DNA of 16,660 nt. It comes from Polaribacter sp. Lineage in GTDB: Bacteria; Bacteroidota; Bacteroidia; Flavobacteriales; Flavobacteriaceae. Of this stretch, positions 1-6,663 are shown piece by piece (within the stretch, counting starts at the first letter, position 1; every line of letters begins with the position of its first letter). The DNA is taken from NCBI GenBank assembly GCA_029245665.1, contig JAQWOW010000029.1, forward strand, positions 1 through 16,660, given 5' to 3'. The position numbers were made by a program, and so were the translations under genes. Under the pieces are notes generated by a model, which was not told the DNA's origin, made no database searches, and was given only the letters and a program-made list of their open reading frames with translations.

Positions 1-780
1 ATCTTTTAAAATATTGTCAATTTTATTAAAATAAGCTTCTAAGTTGTCATCATATGGCATTACAGTCATTGATATAATGAAACAAATTTCACTTCTATTT
101 TTAAAAAAGTAATTTAAATTATCTAACGGAAGGCTTTGCCCCAAATATATTGTATTGTTGCCCCGCAAAACTAGTTCATAATTTAAATACAACAGACCCA
201 ATTCATGAATTTCATTTTCGGGTAAAAATAAAACATAGGTTTTAGATGAATGCGGAACACTATGTTGAAGCTTTTCTGTATTGATCTGAATTTTTTGAGC
301 TATTAAATTTGAGATAAAGTTTTCATGTGCAGGTATTAAGGTATCCGTTTGCCATAATAAACCGATATGTTTTAGAAAAGGTATAAAAACATCCTTAAAT
401 ATTTCTCTAAATGTTTTTTTGTGTGAAAGAACGTTATATGTATTATTAAATAATATTTTATCAAATTGGAACATTGATAATTTAAAAGAATTTATAGCCT
501 CATCATTTATACCAATTGTAAGGGCTATTTCTCTTGATTTTGTAATAATTTCTTCAGAAGACAACTTAGCAATTTTAGAAATTTTAAAATCATTATTCTT
601 TAATAAAACAATATTTAATAGTTTCTGTAAGCTTTCATTTGAATATAATCTAATGTTTGTTTTCGTTCTTTTGGGTTCTAACAGGTTATATCGCTTTTCC
701 CAGATGCGAATGGTATGAGCTTTAATTCCAGAAATATTTTCAAGGTCTTTAATGCTAAAACATTTCTTAATATTGTTCAA
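1..780 (-). CDS. MerR-family regulator with cobalamin-binding-like C-terminal region (C-terminus cut by window edge)
   Basis: The 260 visible residues read as a MerR transcription factor. Residues 8-75 hold the winged helix-turn-helix, with the typical stretch IKAHTIRIWEKRY at 18-30 and LLEPKRT after it. Residues 90-160 resemble the helical cap of CarH/LitR-type regulators, and 180-260 resemble a B12-binding Rossmann fold, with ExHxxG at 190-195 and YLGQSLP at 212-218. Such proteins usually have about 300 residues, so roughly 40 are missing. The start is the TTG at 778-780: an in-frame stop lies five codons upstream, no ATG is available, and the resulting NNIKKCFSIKDLENISG start matches what I recall of flavobacterial relatives. 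In CarH the cap carries W-x9-E-H; here W143 is followed by E153-N154, with a His at 152, so the upper axial His is displaced or absent. In flavobacteria such regulators often lie near carotenoid genes, but none is visible here. The MerR call is secure; ligand binding is uncertain. Confidence 0.85.
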   Translation of the reverse strand, partial: MNNIKKCFSIKDLENISGIKAHTIRIWEKRYNLLEPKRTKTNIRLYSNESLQKLLNIVLLKNNDFKISKIAKLSSEEIITKSREIALTIGINDEAINSFKLSMFQFDKILFNNTYNVLSHKKTFREIFKDVFIPFLKHIGLLWQTDTLIPAHENFISNLIAQKIQINTEKLQHSVPHSSKTYVLFLPENEIHELGLLYLNYELVLRGNNTIYLGQSLPLDNLNYFFKNRSEICFIISMTVMPYDDNLEAYFNKIDNILKD

Positions 781-801
781 TTTATATTGTTTTTAGATAA
801 A

Positions 802-809
802 CAAATTTA
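802..809 (-). promoter_or_regulatory. Candidate -7 box (TAAATTTG) for the MerR gene
   Basis: On the minus strand TAAATTTG matches the Bacteroidetes -7 consensus TAnnTTTG exactly and ends 21 bases before the TTG start, the spacing seen at other genes in this window. The nearest TTG that could serve as a -33 element is only 12 bases upstream of the box, which is too close, so support rests on the -7 box and its position. Confidence 0.45.
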
Positions 810-912
810 AATAAAAAATTACAAAATTGTATAAAAAATTTAAAAACGATTTTTATTTAACTTTGAAGAAAATGAAAATATAGCTCACAAGATTTGTAAA
901 AAAATATAGAAA

Positions 913-946
913 ATTGGCAATGTTTGATAAGATAAAATTAGCCAAT
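913..946 (-). terminator. Possible terminator downstream of threonine aldolase
   Basis: On the minus strand, about 40 bases after the aldolase stop, ATTGGC pairs with GCCAAT, extended by two A-T pairs after a one-base bulge. The loop is about 18 bases. A T-rich stretch ending in seven T residues follows. The stem is short and the loop long, so this is a weak call. Confidence 0.3.
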
Positions 947-986
947 CTTACAAAAAGAAGACTTCTACGATTTCTAATTACAATTA

Positions 987-2012
987 TTATTTAGAAAACT
1001 CTTTGAGTTCTTTTACTAAAGTTTCGTGCATTTCATCTGTATAGTCTAGATGTGTAACAATTCTAATTCTACCCTCACCCATTGGTGTTAAAAGAATATT
1101 TTTAGTTTTCATTCTATGAATAAAATTATCTGTTCCTATTTTTTCGTCGACATAAAAAATAATGATATTTGTTTCTATCGTTTCTACTTTTGTAACATAG
1201 GCAACAGATGCTAAAACATCTCCAATTTCTTTTGCTTTCTGATGGTCTTCAGTCAATCTTTCTATATGATTATCTAATGCATAAATCCCAGCCGCCGCTA
1301 AAAAACCAACTTGCCTCATTGCTCCTCCAAAAAGTTTTCTAATTCTTAAAGCTTTTACTATATCTTCTTTAGAAGCTAATAAAATTGAACCAATTGGAGC
1401 TCCTAATCCTTTTGACAAGCAAATAGAAATAGTATCAAATAACCGTCCATATTGTTGTGGCGTTTCATTTTTTGCTACCAACGCATTAAACAAACGTGCT
1501 CCATCTAAGTGAAAAGCTAGGTTATTTTCTTTGGTTATTTTTTGTAATTTTTCCAACTCAGAAAAATCCCAACAAGCACCTCCTCCTTTATTTGTTGTAT
1601 TCTCAATACAAACCAATCTAGAATACGGAACATGAATATCTGATCTTCCTGAAACTGCTTCTTTTAATTGTGCAGCAGAAAACATGCCTCTATTTCCATC
1701 AATTAATTTACAGGTTACCCCAGAATTAAAAGCTGCTCCTCCACCCTCATAATTATACACATGTGCATATTTATCACAAATCAACTTGTCTCCTGGCTGT
1801 GTATGCAATTTTATAGCTGTTTGATTCGCCATAGTTCCCGAAGGAAAAAATAATGCATCCTCCATTCCGAACATAGTGGCGGCTTTCTCTTGCAATGCAG
1901 TAACTGTTGGATCCATTTTGAAAACATCATCACCTACTTTCGCATTCATCATTGCTTCTAACATTCCTATTGAAGGCCTAGTAACTGTATCTGAGATTAA
2001 GTCTATTATCAT
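987..2012 (-). CDS. ltaE: Low-specificity L-threonine aldolase
   Basis: This 341-residue protein is a fold-type I PLP enzyme expected to cleave L-threonine or L-allo-threonine to glycine and acetaldehyde in the cytoplasm. The start MIIDLISDTVTRPS is characteristic of the family. PSGTMANQ at 57-64 forms the phosphate-binding region, H84 lies in the position of the ring-stacking His, HLDGAR at 168-173 carries the Asp that contacts the PLP pyridine nitrogen (D170), and LSKGLGAP supplies the Schiff-base lysine K201. Length and all key residues fit the family. It is transcribed alone, divergently from the release factor gene 212 bases away. I could not find a TAnnTTTG box upstream of its ATG. A beta-eliminating lyase of the same superfamily is the main alternative, but the motif set favours threonine aldolase. 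Confidence 0.92.
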   Translation of the reverse strand: MIIDLISDTVTRPSIGMLEAMMNAKVGDDVFKMDPTVTALQEKAATMFGMEDALFFPSGTMANQTAIKLHTQPGDKLICDKYAHVYNYEGGGAAFNSGVTCKLIDGNRGMFSAAQLKEAVSGRSDIHVPYSRLVCIENTTNKGGGACWDFSELEKLQKITKENNLAFHLDGARLFNALVAKNETPQQYGRLFDTISICLSKGLGAPIGSILLASKEDIVKALRIRKLFGGAMRQVGFLAAAGIYALDNHIERLTEDHQKAKEIGDVLASVAYVTKVETIETNIIIFYVDEKIGTDNFIHRMKTKNILLTPMGEGRIRIVTHLDYTDEMHETLVKELKEFSK

Positions 2013-2208
2013 ATTTGTATTTTTTGGATCTAACTCGATACATAGTATCTATTTTAGATTCATTAAAAAAAAAGATCATCTATCGATTTTAAATAACGAA
2101 ACTAGTTAAAAAAAATAAAAAAACATTATTTTACCCATCCTTGGCATAATTTTTATAAATCAATAAGATAAGGATCAGTTTTTAAACAAGAAATCTTAAA
2201 AATTCATT

Positions 2209-2216
2209 TATTTTTG
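2209..2216 (+). promoter_or_regulatory. Candidate -7 box (TATTTTTG) immediately before prfB
   Basis: TATTTTTG matches TAnnTTTG exactly but ends only 8 bases before the prfB ATG, whereas other boxes in this window end 20-28 bases before their starts. If it is used, transcription would begin at or very near the start codon, giving a leaderless mRNA. No TTG lies at the expected -33 position. A chance match in AT-rich DNA is possible. Confidence 0.4.
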
Positions 2217-2224
2217 TTCAACTT

Positions 2225-3322
2225 ATGATTACACAAGATCAACTTAAAGACATAACTTCAAGAATTAAAAAATTAAAATCTTATCTAGAAATAGATAAAA
2301 AACTAATTGAAATTACCAATGAAGAAGAAAAAACTGTAAATCCAAACTTTTGGAACAATCCTAAAGAAGCAGAAATTTTTATGAAAGAACTTCGTTTCAA
2401 GAAAAAATGGGTAGAAGATTACTACAAAACAAAAACCCTAAATGAAGATGTAAATGTATTGTATGAATTTTACAAAGAAGGCGACGTTGAAGAAAATGAA
2501 ATCATAGAACAGTTTGAAAAGACACGTTCTTTTTTAGAAGATCTAGAATTCAAAAACATGCTTTCTGAAGAGGGAGATTCTTTATCTGCAACCATACAAA
2601 TTACTGCTGGTGCTGGAGGAACTGAAAGCTGTGATTGGGTGGAGATGTTATCCAGAATGTACACAATGTGGGCAGAAAAGCAAGGTTTTAAATTAAAAAC
2701 ACTGAACTACCAAGCAGGTGATGTAGCAGGTATTAAAACAATTACCATAGAAATTGAGGGAGACTATGCCTTTGGTTGGTTAAAGGGAGAAAATGGGGTT
2801 CACAGACTGGTTCGTATTTCGCCTTTTGATTCCAATGGTAAACGTCATACTACTTTTGGTTCAGTATATGTTTTTCCTGTAGCAGATGACTCTATAGAAA
2901 TAGATGTAAATCCTGCAGATATTGAGATTATTACTGCTAGGTCTAGTGGAGCTGGTGGACAAAATGTAAATAAAGTTGAAACAAAAGTTCAATTAACTCA
3001 TAAACCTACTGGAATACAAATTTCATGTTCTAATTCTCGATCTCAACATGATAATAGGGCCACTGCCATGAAAATGTTAAAATCTCAACTGTATGAAATT
3101 GAACTTAAAAAACAGCAAGCGGCAAGGGATGATATTGAAGCAAGTAAATTAAAAAATGAGTGGGGAAGTCAGATACGAAACTATGTAATGCACCCCTATA
3201 AATTGGTGAAAGACGTTCGAACAGCTCACGAAACAGGAAATGTTGATGCAGTAATGGACGGTAATATCAATCCGTTTTTAAAATCTTATTTAATGTTAAA
3301 CGGACAAAAAAATCCGACTTAA
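2225..3322 (+). CDS. prfB: Peptide chain release factor 2, no programmed frameshift
   Basis: This 365-residue protein recognises UGA and UAA stop codons on the ribosome and triggers peptide release. It has a helical N-terminal domain, the stop-codon-reading tripeptide SPF at 199-201 (RF1 would have PxT), and the catalytic GGQ at 244-246 within SSGAGGQNVNK. The length equals that of E. coli RF2. In many bacteria prfB contains an in-frame UGA near codon 26 that is bypassed by +1 frameshifting and makes the gene autoregulatory. Here the equivalent place (YLEID at residues 20-24) reads straight through with no stop, so that control is absent. The next in-frame ATG is far downstream, so the start at 2225 is firm. 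The ArsC-family gene begins 19 bases after the stop and is probably co-transcribed. Confidence 0.97.
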   Translation: MITQDQLKDITSRIKKLKSYLEIDKKLIEITNEEEKTVNPNFWNNPKEAEIFMKELRFKKKWVEDYYKTKTLNEDVNVLYEFYKEGDVEENEIIEQFEKTRSFLEDLEFKNMLSEEGDSLSATIQITAGAGGTESCDWVEMLSRMYTMWAEKQGFKLKTLNYQAGDVAGIKTITIEIEGDYAFGWLKGENGVHRLVRISPFDSNGKRHTTFGSVYVFPVADDSIEIDVNPADIEIITARSSGAGGQNVNKVETKVQLTHKPTGIQISCSNSRSQHDNRATAMKMLKSQLYEIELKKQQAARDDIEASKLKNEWGSQIRNYVMHPYKLVKDVRTAHETGNVDAVMDGNINPFLKSYLMLNGQKNPT

Positions 3323-3341
3323 CCTTCCAAAAAATCATTTT

Positions 3342-3683
3342 ATGATAAAAATATACCACAATCCACGTTGTTCTAAATCTAGAAAAGGCGTAAAAATTTT
3401 AGAAAATTCAAAACAAAATTTTGAAACGATCTTTTACCTAGTAAATATTCCCACAGAAAGTGAATTGAGAGAAATTATCGATTTACTTAAAATTTCGCCC
3501 ATAGAATTGGTAAGAAAAAATGAGAAAATTTGGAAAGAACATTTTAAAGGAATTGATCTATCAGACAATGAAATCATCAAAGCTATGATTGAAAACCCTA
3601 AATTAATTGAGCGTCCCATCGTTATTAATAATAAAAAAGCCGTAATTGGAAGACCCCCTGAAAATATTTCTTTCATTCTTTAA
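3342..3683 (+). CDS. ArsC-family arsenate reductase-like protein (glutaredoxin type)
   Basis: This 113-residue thioredoxin-fold protein belongs to the ArsC/Spx/YffB family. The active-site motif HNPRCSKSR is at 6-14, with C10 as the catalytic cysteine. R58 (VRKN), R91 (ERPIV) and R104 (IGRP) correspond to the three arginines that bind arsenate in E. coli ArsC, so the arsenate-reductase residues are all present. It is about 30 residues shorter than E. coli ArsC at the C-terminus, which is common in short family members. It follows prfB closely, with no promoter evident between them. There is no arsR, arsB or acr3 nearby, so a role in arsenic detoxification is plausible from the residues but not supported by context. 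A general glutathione- or glutaredoxin-linked reductase is the alternative. Confidence 0.85.
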   Translation: MIKIYHNPRCSKSRKGVKILENSKQNFETIFYLVNIPTESELREIIDLLKISPIELVRKNEKIWKEHFKGIDLSDNEIIKAMIENPKLIERPIVINNKKAVIGRPPENISFIL

Positions 3684-3729
3684 TATGTTCTTTAACCTTT
3701 GTTTAACTATTACTTATTAAATTTAACTA

Positions 3730-3737
3730 GAACTTTG
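3730..3737 (+). promoter_or_regulatory. Candidate imperfect -7 box (GAACTTTG) for the outer-membrane receptor
   Basis: GAACTTTG matches TAnnTTTG in all but the first fixed base and ends 24 bases before the TTG start at 3762, within the 20-28 base spacing seen at other genes here. It gives modest support to that start. No -33 TTG is seen at 17-23 bases. Confidence 0.3.
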
Positions 3738-3761
3738 CAATTAAAATAACACCTATTTATT

Positions 3762-6209
3762 TTGATCATAAAAAATTGGATTGTTTTATATTGCCTATTC
3801 TCGATCACATTATTGTTTGGACAAGAAACCATCAAATCTGAAAGTTTTATTGTTTATGGAACAATATTAGAGATTGAAACAAACCAGCCCCTAGAATATG
3901 CAACCATTATTTTAAAGAATACTGAAACACAAAAAATCACAGGAGGAATTACTGATAAACTAGGAAATTTCAACATCCAAACTCCAAAAGGGATTTATGA
4001 CATAAGTGTAGAATTTATTTCTTTTAAAACAAAGAAATTTCATTTACAAAATATTACAGCAAGTAAAAACCTAGGAATCATTAAATTAGAAGAAAATGGA
4101 AAGGATCTGGATGAAATTATTGTCATATCAGAAAAATCTACTATAGACCTTCGTTTGGACAAAAAGATCTATAACATTGGAAAAGATATGACTGTAAAAG
4201 GAGGAACAGCCTCTGATGTCTTAGACAATGTACCTGCTGTAAATATTGATCCTGAAGGAACTATTAGTCTTCGTGGAAATGAGAGTGTTCGTATCCTAAT
4301 AGATGGTAAACCCTCTGAATTAATAGGTTTAAACGATGTAAATGCATTAAGACAGTTGCCTTCAGATGCTATAGAAAAAGTTGAAGTGATTACCTCTCCT
4401 TCAGCTAGATACGACTCAGAGGGAACAGCCGGAATTATAAATATTATATTGAGAAAAGGAAAAACAAGCGGTTTCAATGGTTCTGCAAATGCAACATTGG
4501 GTGATCCCAAAAATTATCAAACGGCGCTAAATTTGAATCTACGATCAAATAAAATAAATTTATTTTCAAATTTAAGTTACAATGATGGTGGTAGTCCTGG
4601 AATTTTTGACTCTAATATAACCTATTTAACAAATAAGATTATAGACAGTACAAGGATAGAAAATAGAGTTTATGACAGAAATAGAAAAAGTTTAAATGCT
4701 AATGTTGGTCTAGAATATTCTATCAATGAAAGTAGTTCTATCACTGCAAATATTTTCCTAAAAGATTCAAACGAACAAAACATATCATCAAATACAATTG
4801 GCTCATTTGATGATTCAGACAATAATCTATATAATTCTATTCGAATTCAAGATGAACGAGAGAAAAATAAAACATCACAGTTTTCTCTTAATTATGTAAA
4901 TAATTTTAATAAAAAAGGACAACAATTAACCATAGATATACAACATAGTGAAAGTAGAGAGAACGAGTCTGCTGTTATTACAGATATCTATCCTGAAACA
5001 ACTGCTACAGACAGATTTTCTGAAAAGCAATTGATACAATCTGATTATATTTTACCCATTGGAGAAAACGCTCAATTTGAAATGGGATATCGTGGTAATT
5101 TTGAAAACTTAATTGCAGATTATGTAGTAATTGCTCCAAATTTGGACCCAAGATTTAATCCCTCAAATAAGTTAGATTTCGTCCAAAAAATAAATGCTTA
5201 TTACACGCAATTTGGTAATAAAGTAAACAATTTCACCTATCTATTGGGCATGCGAGTTGAAATGACTCAAATTGATATTAAATTGATAAATTCAAACCAA
5301 AATTTTAATAAAAAATACACCAATTTATTCCCAACAGCGAATATTGGTTATAAAATATCAAAAGAAAGAAGTCTTACTTTAGGCTACAACAGAAGACTGA
5401 GGAGACCACGTTCTAGAGCATTGAACCCTTTCGAGAACAGAGCAAGTGAAATACTATTTTACAAAGGAAATGTTAATTTAGATCCAACCTATTCAGACTC
5501 CTTCGATTTGGGGTATTTAAACAAATGGGAAAAACTAACTTTTAATTCATCTATTTATTATCAACATTCAACAAATAATATTGTTAGAGTTAATAGTCAA
5601 GAAATTAGGGTAATTAATGATAAAGAAACAAGTATTATAGTAAGAGTACCTATTAATCTAGCCTCAGAAGACCGGGTTGGTTTTGAGTTTACAACAAATT
5701 ATACTGCCAACAATAGAGTAAAACTATCTGGTAGTTTTAACTTCTTTCAATTTGAGACAAAAGGAGAATACTCATACGATACAACCAATCCAATTACCAA
5801 CACTACTAGTACAATTTCTCAAAATTTTGATGCTAAAAATACTTCTTGGTTTACCCGTTTTGATGCTAAAATAACATTTCCTTGGGAGATTCAATCACAA
5901 ACTAGAATCTTGTACACAGGACCAAGAAATGATGCTCAAAGTGAGGTAGATGGTTTGCTTTCAGTGAATTTAGCTTTTAGCAAAGATCTTTTCAAAAGGA
6001 AAGCAACTCTTGTTTTAAATATTAATGATTTATTCAATTCAAGAAAATACAATTTCAAAAACTATGCACCTAGTAAGGAAAATCCAACGAATATATCGGA
6101 TCAAACGTATCAAAGAAGAATTCGTCAAATTTCTCTGAATTTTTCCTACCGATGGAATCAAAAAAAGAAAATAAAAAAAAGAAATTCTGATGAAATAAAT
6201 GATTTTTAA
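3762..6209 (+). CDS. TonB-dependent-receptor-like outer-membrane beta-barrel protein
   Basis: This 815-residue protein is predicted to sit in the outer membrane. Residues 1-20 form a signal peptide (hydrophobic core ending LLFG, then Q21). Residues 30-110 look like a carboxypeptidase-regulatory-like beta-sandwich (GTILEIETNQPLEYATI, YDISVEFISF). Residues 117-235 are the plug, with LDNVPAVNIDPEGTISLRG, ILIDGKP and SARYDSEGTAGIINIIL. From about 240 onward there are alternating beta strands, and NINDLFNSRKY lies near the end, as in the outer-membrane beta-barrel family of Bacteroidetes (PF14905-type). A basic tail rich in Lys and Arg follows the last strand. The start is TTG at 3762: an in-frame stop lies five codons upstream and no ATG precedes the signal peptide. 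There is no SusD partner, so it is not a classic polysaccharide utilisation pair; the substrate is unknown. Confidence 0.88.
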   Translation: MIIKNWIVLYCLFSITLLFGQETIKSESFIVYGTILEIETNQPLEYATIILKNTETQKITGGITDKLGNFNIQTPKGIYDISVEFISFKTKKFHLQNITASKNLGIIKLEENGKDLDEIIVISEKSTIDLRLDKKIYNIGKDMTVKGGTASDVLDNVPAVNIDPEGTISLRGNESVRILIDGKPSELIGLNDVNALRQLPSDAIEKVEVITSPSARYDSEGTAGIINIILRKGKTSGFNGSANATLGDPKNYQTALNLNLRSNKINLFSNLSYNDGGSPGIFDSNITYLTNKIIDSTRIENRVYDRNRKSLNANVGLEYSINESSSITANIFLKDSNEQNISSNTIGSFDDSDNNLYNSIRIQDEREKNKTSQFSLNYVNNFNKKGQQLTIDIQHSESRENESAVITDIYPETTATDRFSEKQLIQSDYILPIGENAQFEMGYRGNFENLIADYVVIAPNLDPRFNPSNKLDFVQKINAYYTQFGNKVNNFTYLLGMRVEMTQIDIKLINSNQNFNKKYTNLFPTANIGYKISKERSLTLGYNRRLRRPRSRALNPFENRASEILFYKGNVNLDPTYSDSFDLGYLNKWEKLTFNSSIYYQHSTNNIVRVNSQEIRVINDKETSIIVRVPINLASEDRVGFEFTTNYTANNRVKLSGSFNFFQFETKGEYSYDTTNPITNTTSTISQNFDAKNTSWFTRFDAKITFPWEIQSQTRILYTGPRNDAQSEVDGLLSVNLAFSKDLFKRKATLVLNINDLFNSRKYNFKNYAPSKENPTNISDQTYQRRIRQISLNFSYRWNQKKKIKKRNSDEINDF

Positions 6210-6284
6210 TTATTCTTTCAAATTATTCTTTGAACCTTATCTTGTCTTTAAGATGATTTTTCTCTAAAATTATTACCACAAAAA

Positions 6285-6314
6285 AAATCTCATCCAAAAA
6301 ATTGAATGAGATTT
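6285..6314. terminator. Bidirectional intrinsic terminator
   Basis: AAATCTCAT pairs perfectly with ATGAGATTT (9 bp) around a 12-base loop. A T-rich run follows on the plus strand and an A-run precedes it, so it can act in both directions. It lies between the converging receptor gene (stop 6209) and the small membrane protein gene (stop 6336) and probably serves both. Confidence 0.85.
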
Positions 6315-6335
6315 GTATTTTTATTTTTTTTAAAA

Positions 6336-6509
6336 CTACTTTCCTTCAGCAGCTTTTTTAGCTTCATTTTTTAATTTCATGTTTTCCCAAATAGTTCCTC
6401 CAATCCAATAAGGTACTACAAATGTCAATAAGAAAATTAACAACCAAAAACCAGCTGTAAAAATAAACATAAATAAAACTAAACCTGAAAATTGTGAAAA
6501 ATCTAACAT
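6336..6509 (-). CDS. Small single-span membrane protein, 57 residues
   Basis: I do not recognise a named family. The 57-residue reading has a short N-terminus (MLDFSQFSG), one hydrophobic segment at about 10-36 ending in PYWIGG, and a basic, Ala-rich tail (KLKNEAKKAAEGK), as expected for a single-pass inner-membrane protein with a charged cytoplasmic end. A longer reading would begin at a GTG at 6534-6536, but that codon overlaps an exact TAnnTTTG promoter box, so transcription would start downstream of it. I therefore chose the ATG at 6507-6509. The gene has its own promoter with both -33 and -7 elements and a shared terminator, which argues strongly that it is real despite its size. It is divergent from fumC. 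Confidence 0.75.
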   Translation of the reverse strand: MLDFSQFSGLVLFMFIFTAGFWLLIFLLTFVVPYWIGGTIWENMKLKNEAKKAAEGK

Positions 6510-6535
6510 CGTTTTGAATTGAAAAATTAATATCA

Positions 6536-6564
6536 CAAAAATAATACTTATTTTTAAAAATCAA
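6536..6564 (-). promoter_or_regulatory. Promoter of the small membrane protein gene (TTG-N18-TATTTTTG)
   Basis: On the minus strand TTG at 6562-6564, an 18-base spacer and TATTTTTG at 6536-6543 match the flavobacterial -33/-7 promoter pattern. The -7 box ends 26 bases before the chosen ATG. It rules out the upstream GTG start, which lies partly inside the box. Confidence 0.75.
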
Positions 6565-6629
6565 CTATTAAAAAATAAATACTTTTCTAAAAATGACACC
6601 AATGAACTTCATCTAATCATAGTTTTTTG

Positions 6630-6637
6630 TAATTTTG
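6630..6637 (+). promoter_or_regulatory. Candidate -7 box (TAATTTTG) for fumC
   Basis: TAATTTTG is an exact TAnnTTTG match ending 26 bases before the fumC ATG. I see no TTG at the usual -33 distance. Confidence 0.6.
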
Positions 6638-6663
6638 TTTTATCTAAAATTTATATCATAATT

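Noticed and set aside
419..718. A 99-residue plus-strand frame.
   Set aside because: It lies entirely opposite the MerR gene, whose minus-strand reading has clear family motifs.
957..967. AGAAGACTTCT palindrome after the threonine aldolase gene as a terminator stem.
   Set aside because: The arms are separated by one base, so an RNA hairpin with a proper loop could only be three or four base pairs.
2034..2058. Short inverted repeats (GATAC-ATA-GTATC and ATCTA-TTT-TAGAT) upstream of the threonine aldolase gene.
   Set aside because: Five-base arms in such AT-rich DNA are expected by chance, and they do not sit at a recognisable promoter.
4169..4510. A 113-residue minus-strand frame inside the outer-membrane receptor gene.
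   Set aside because: It is antisense to the conserved plug domain and has no recognisable motif.
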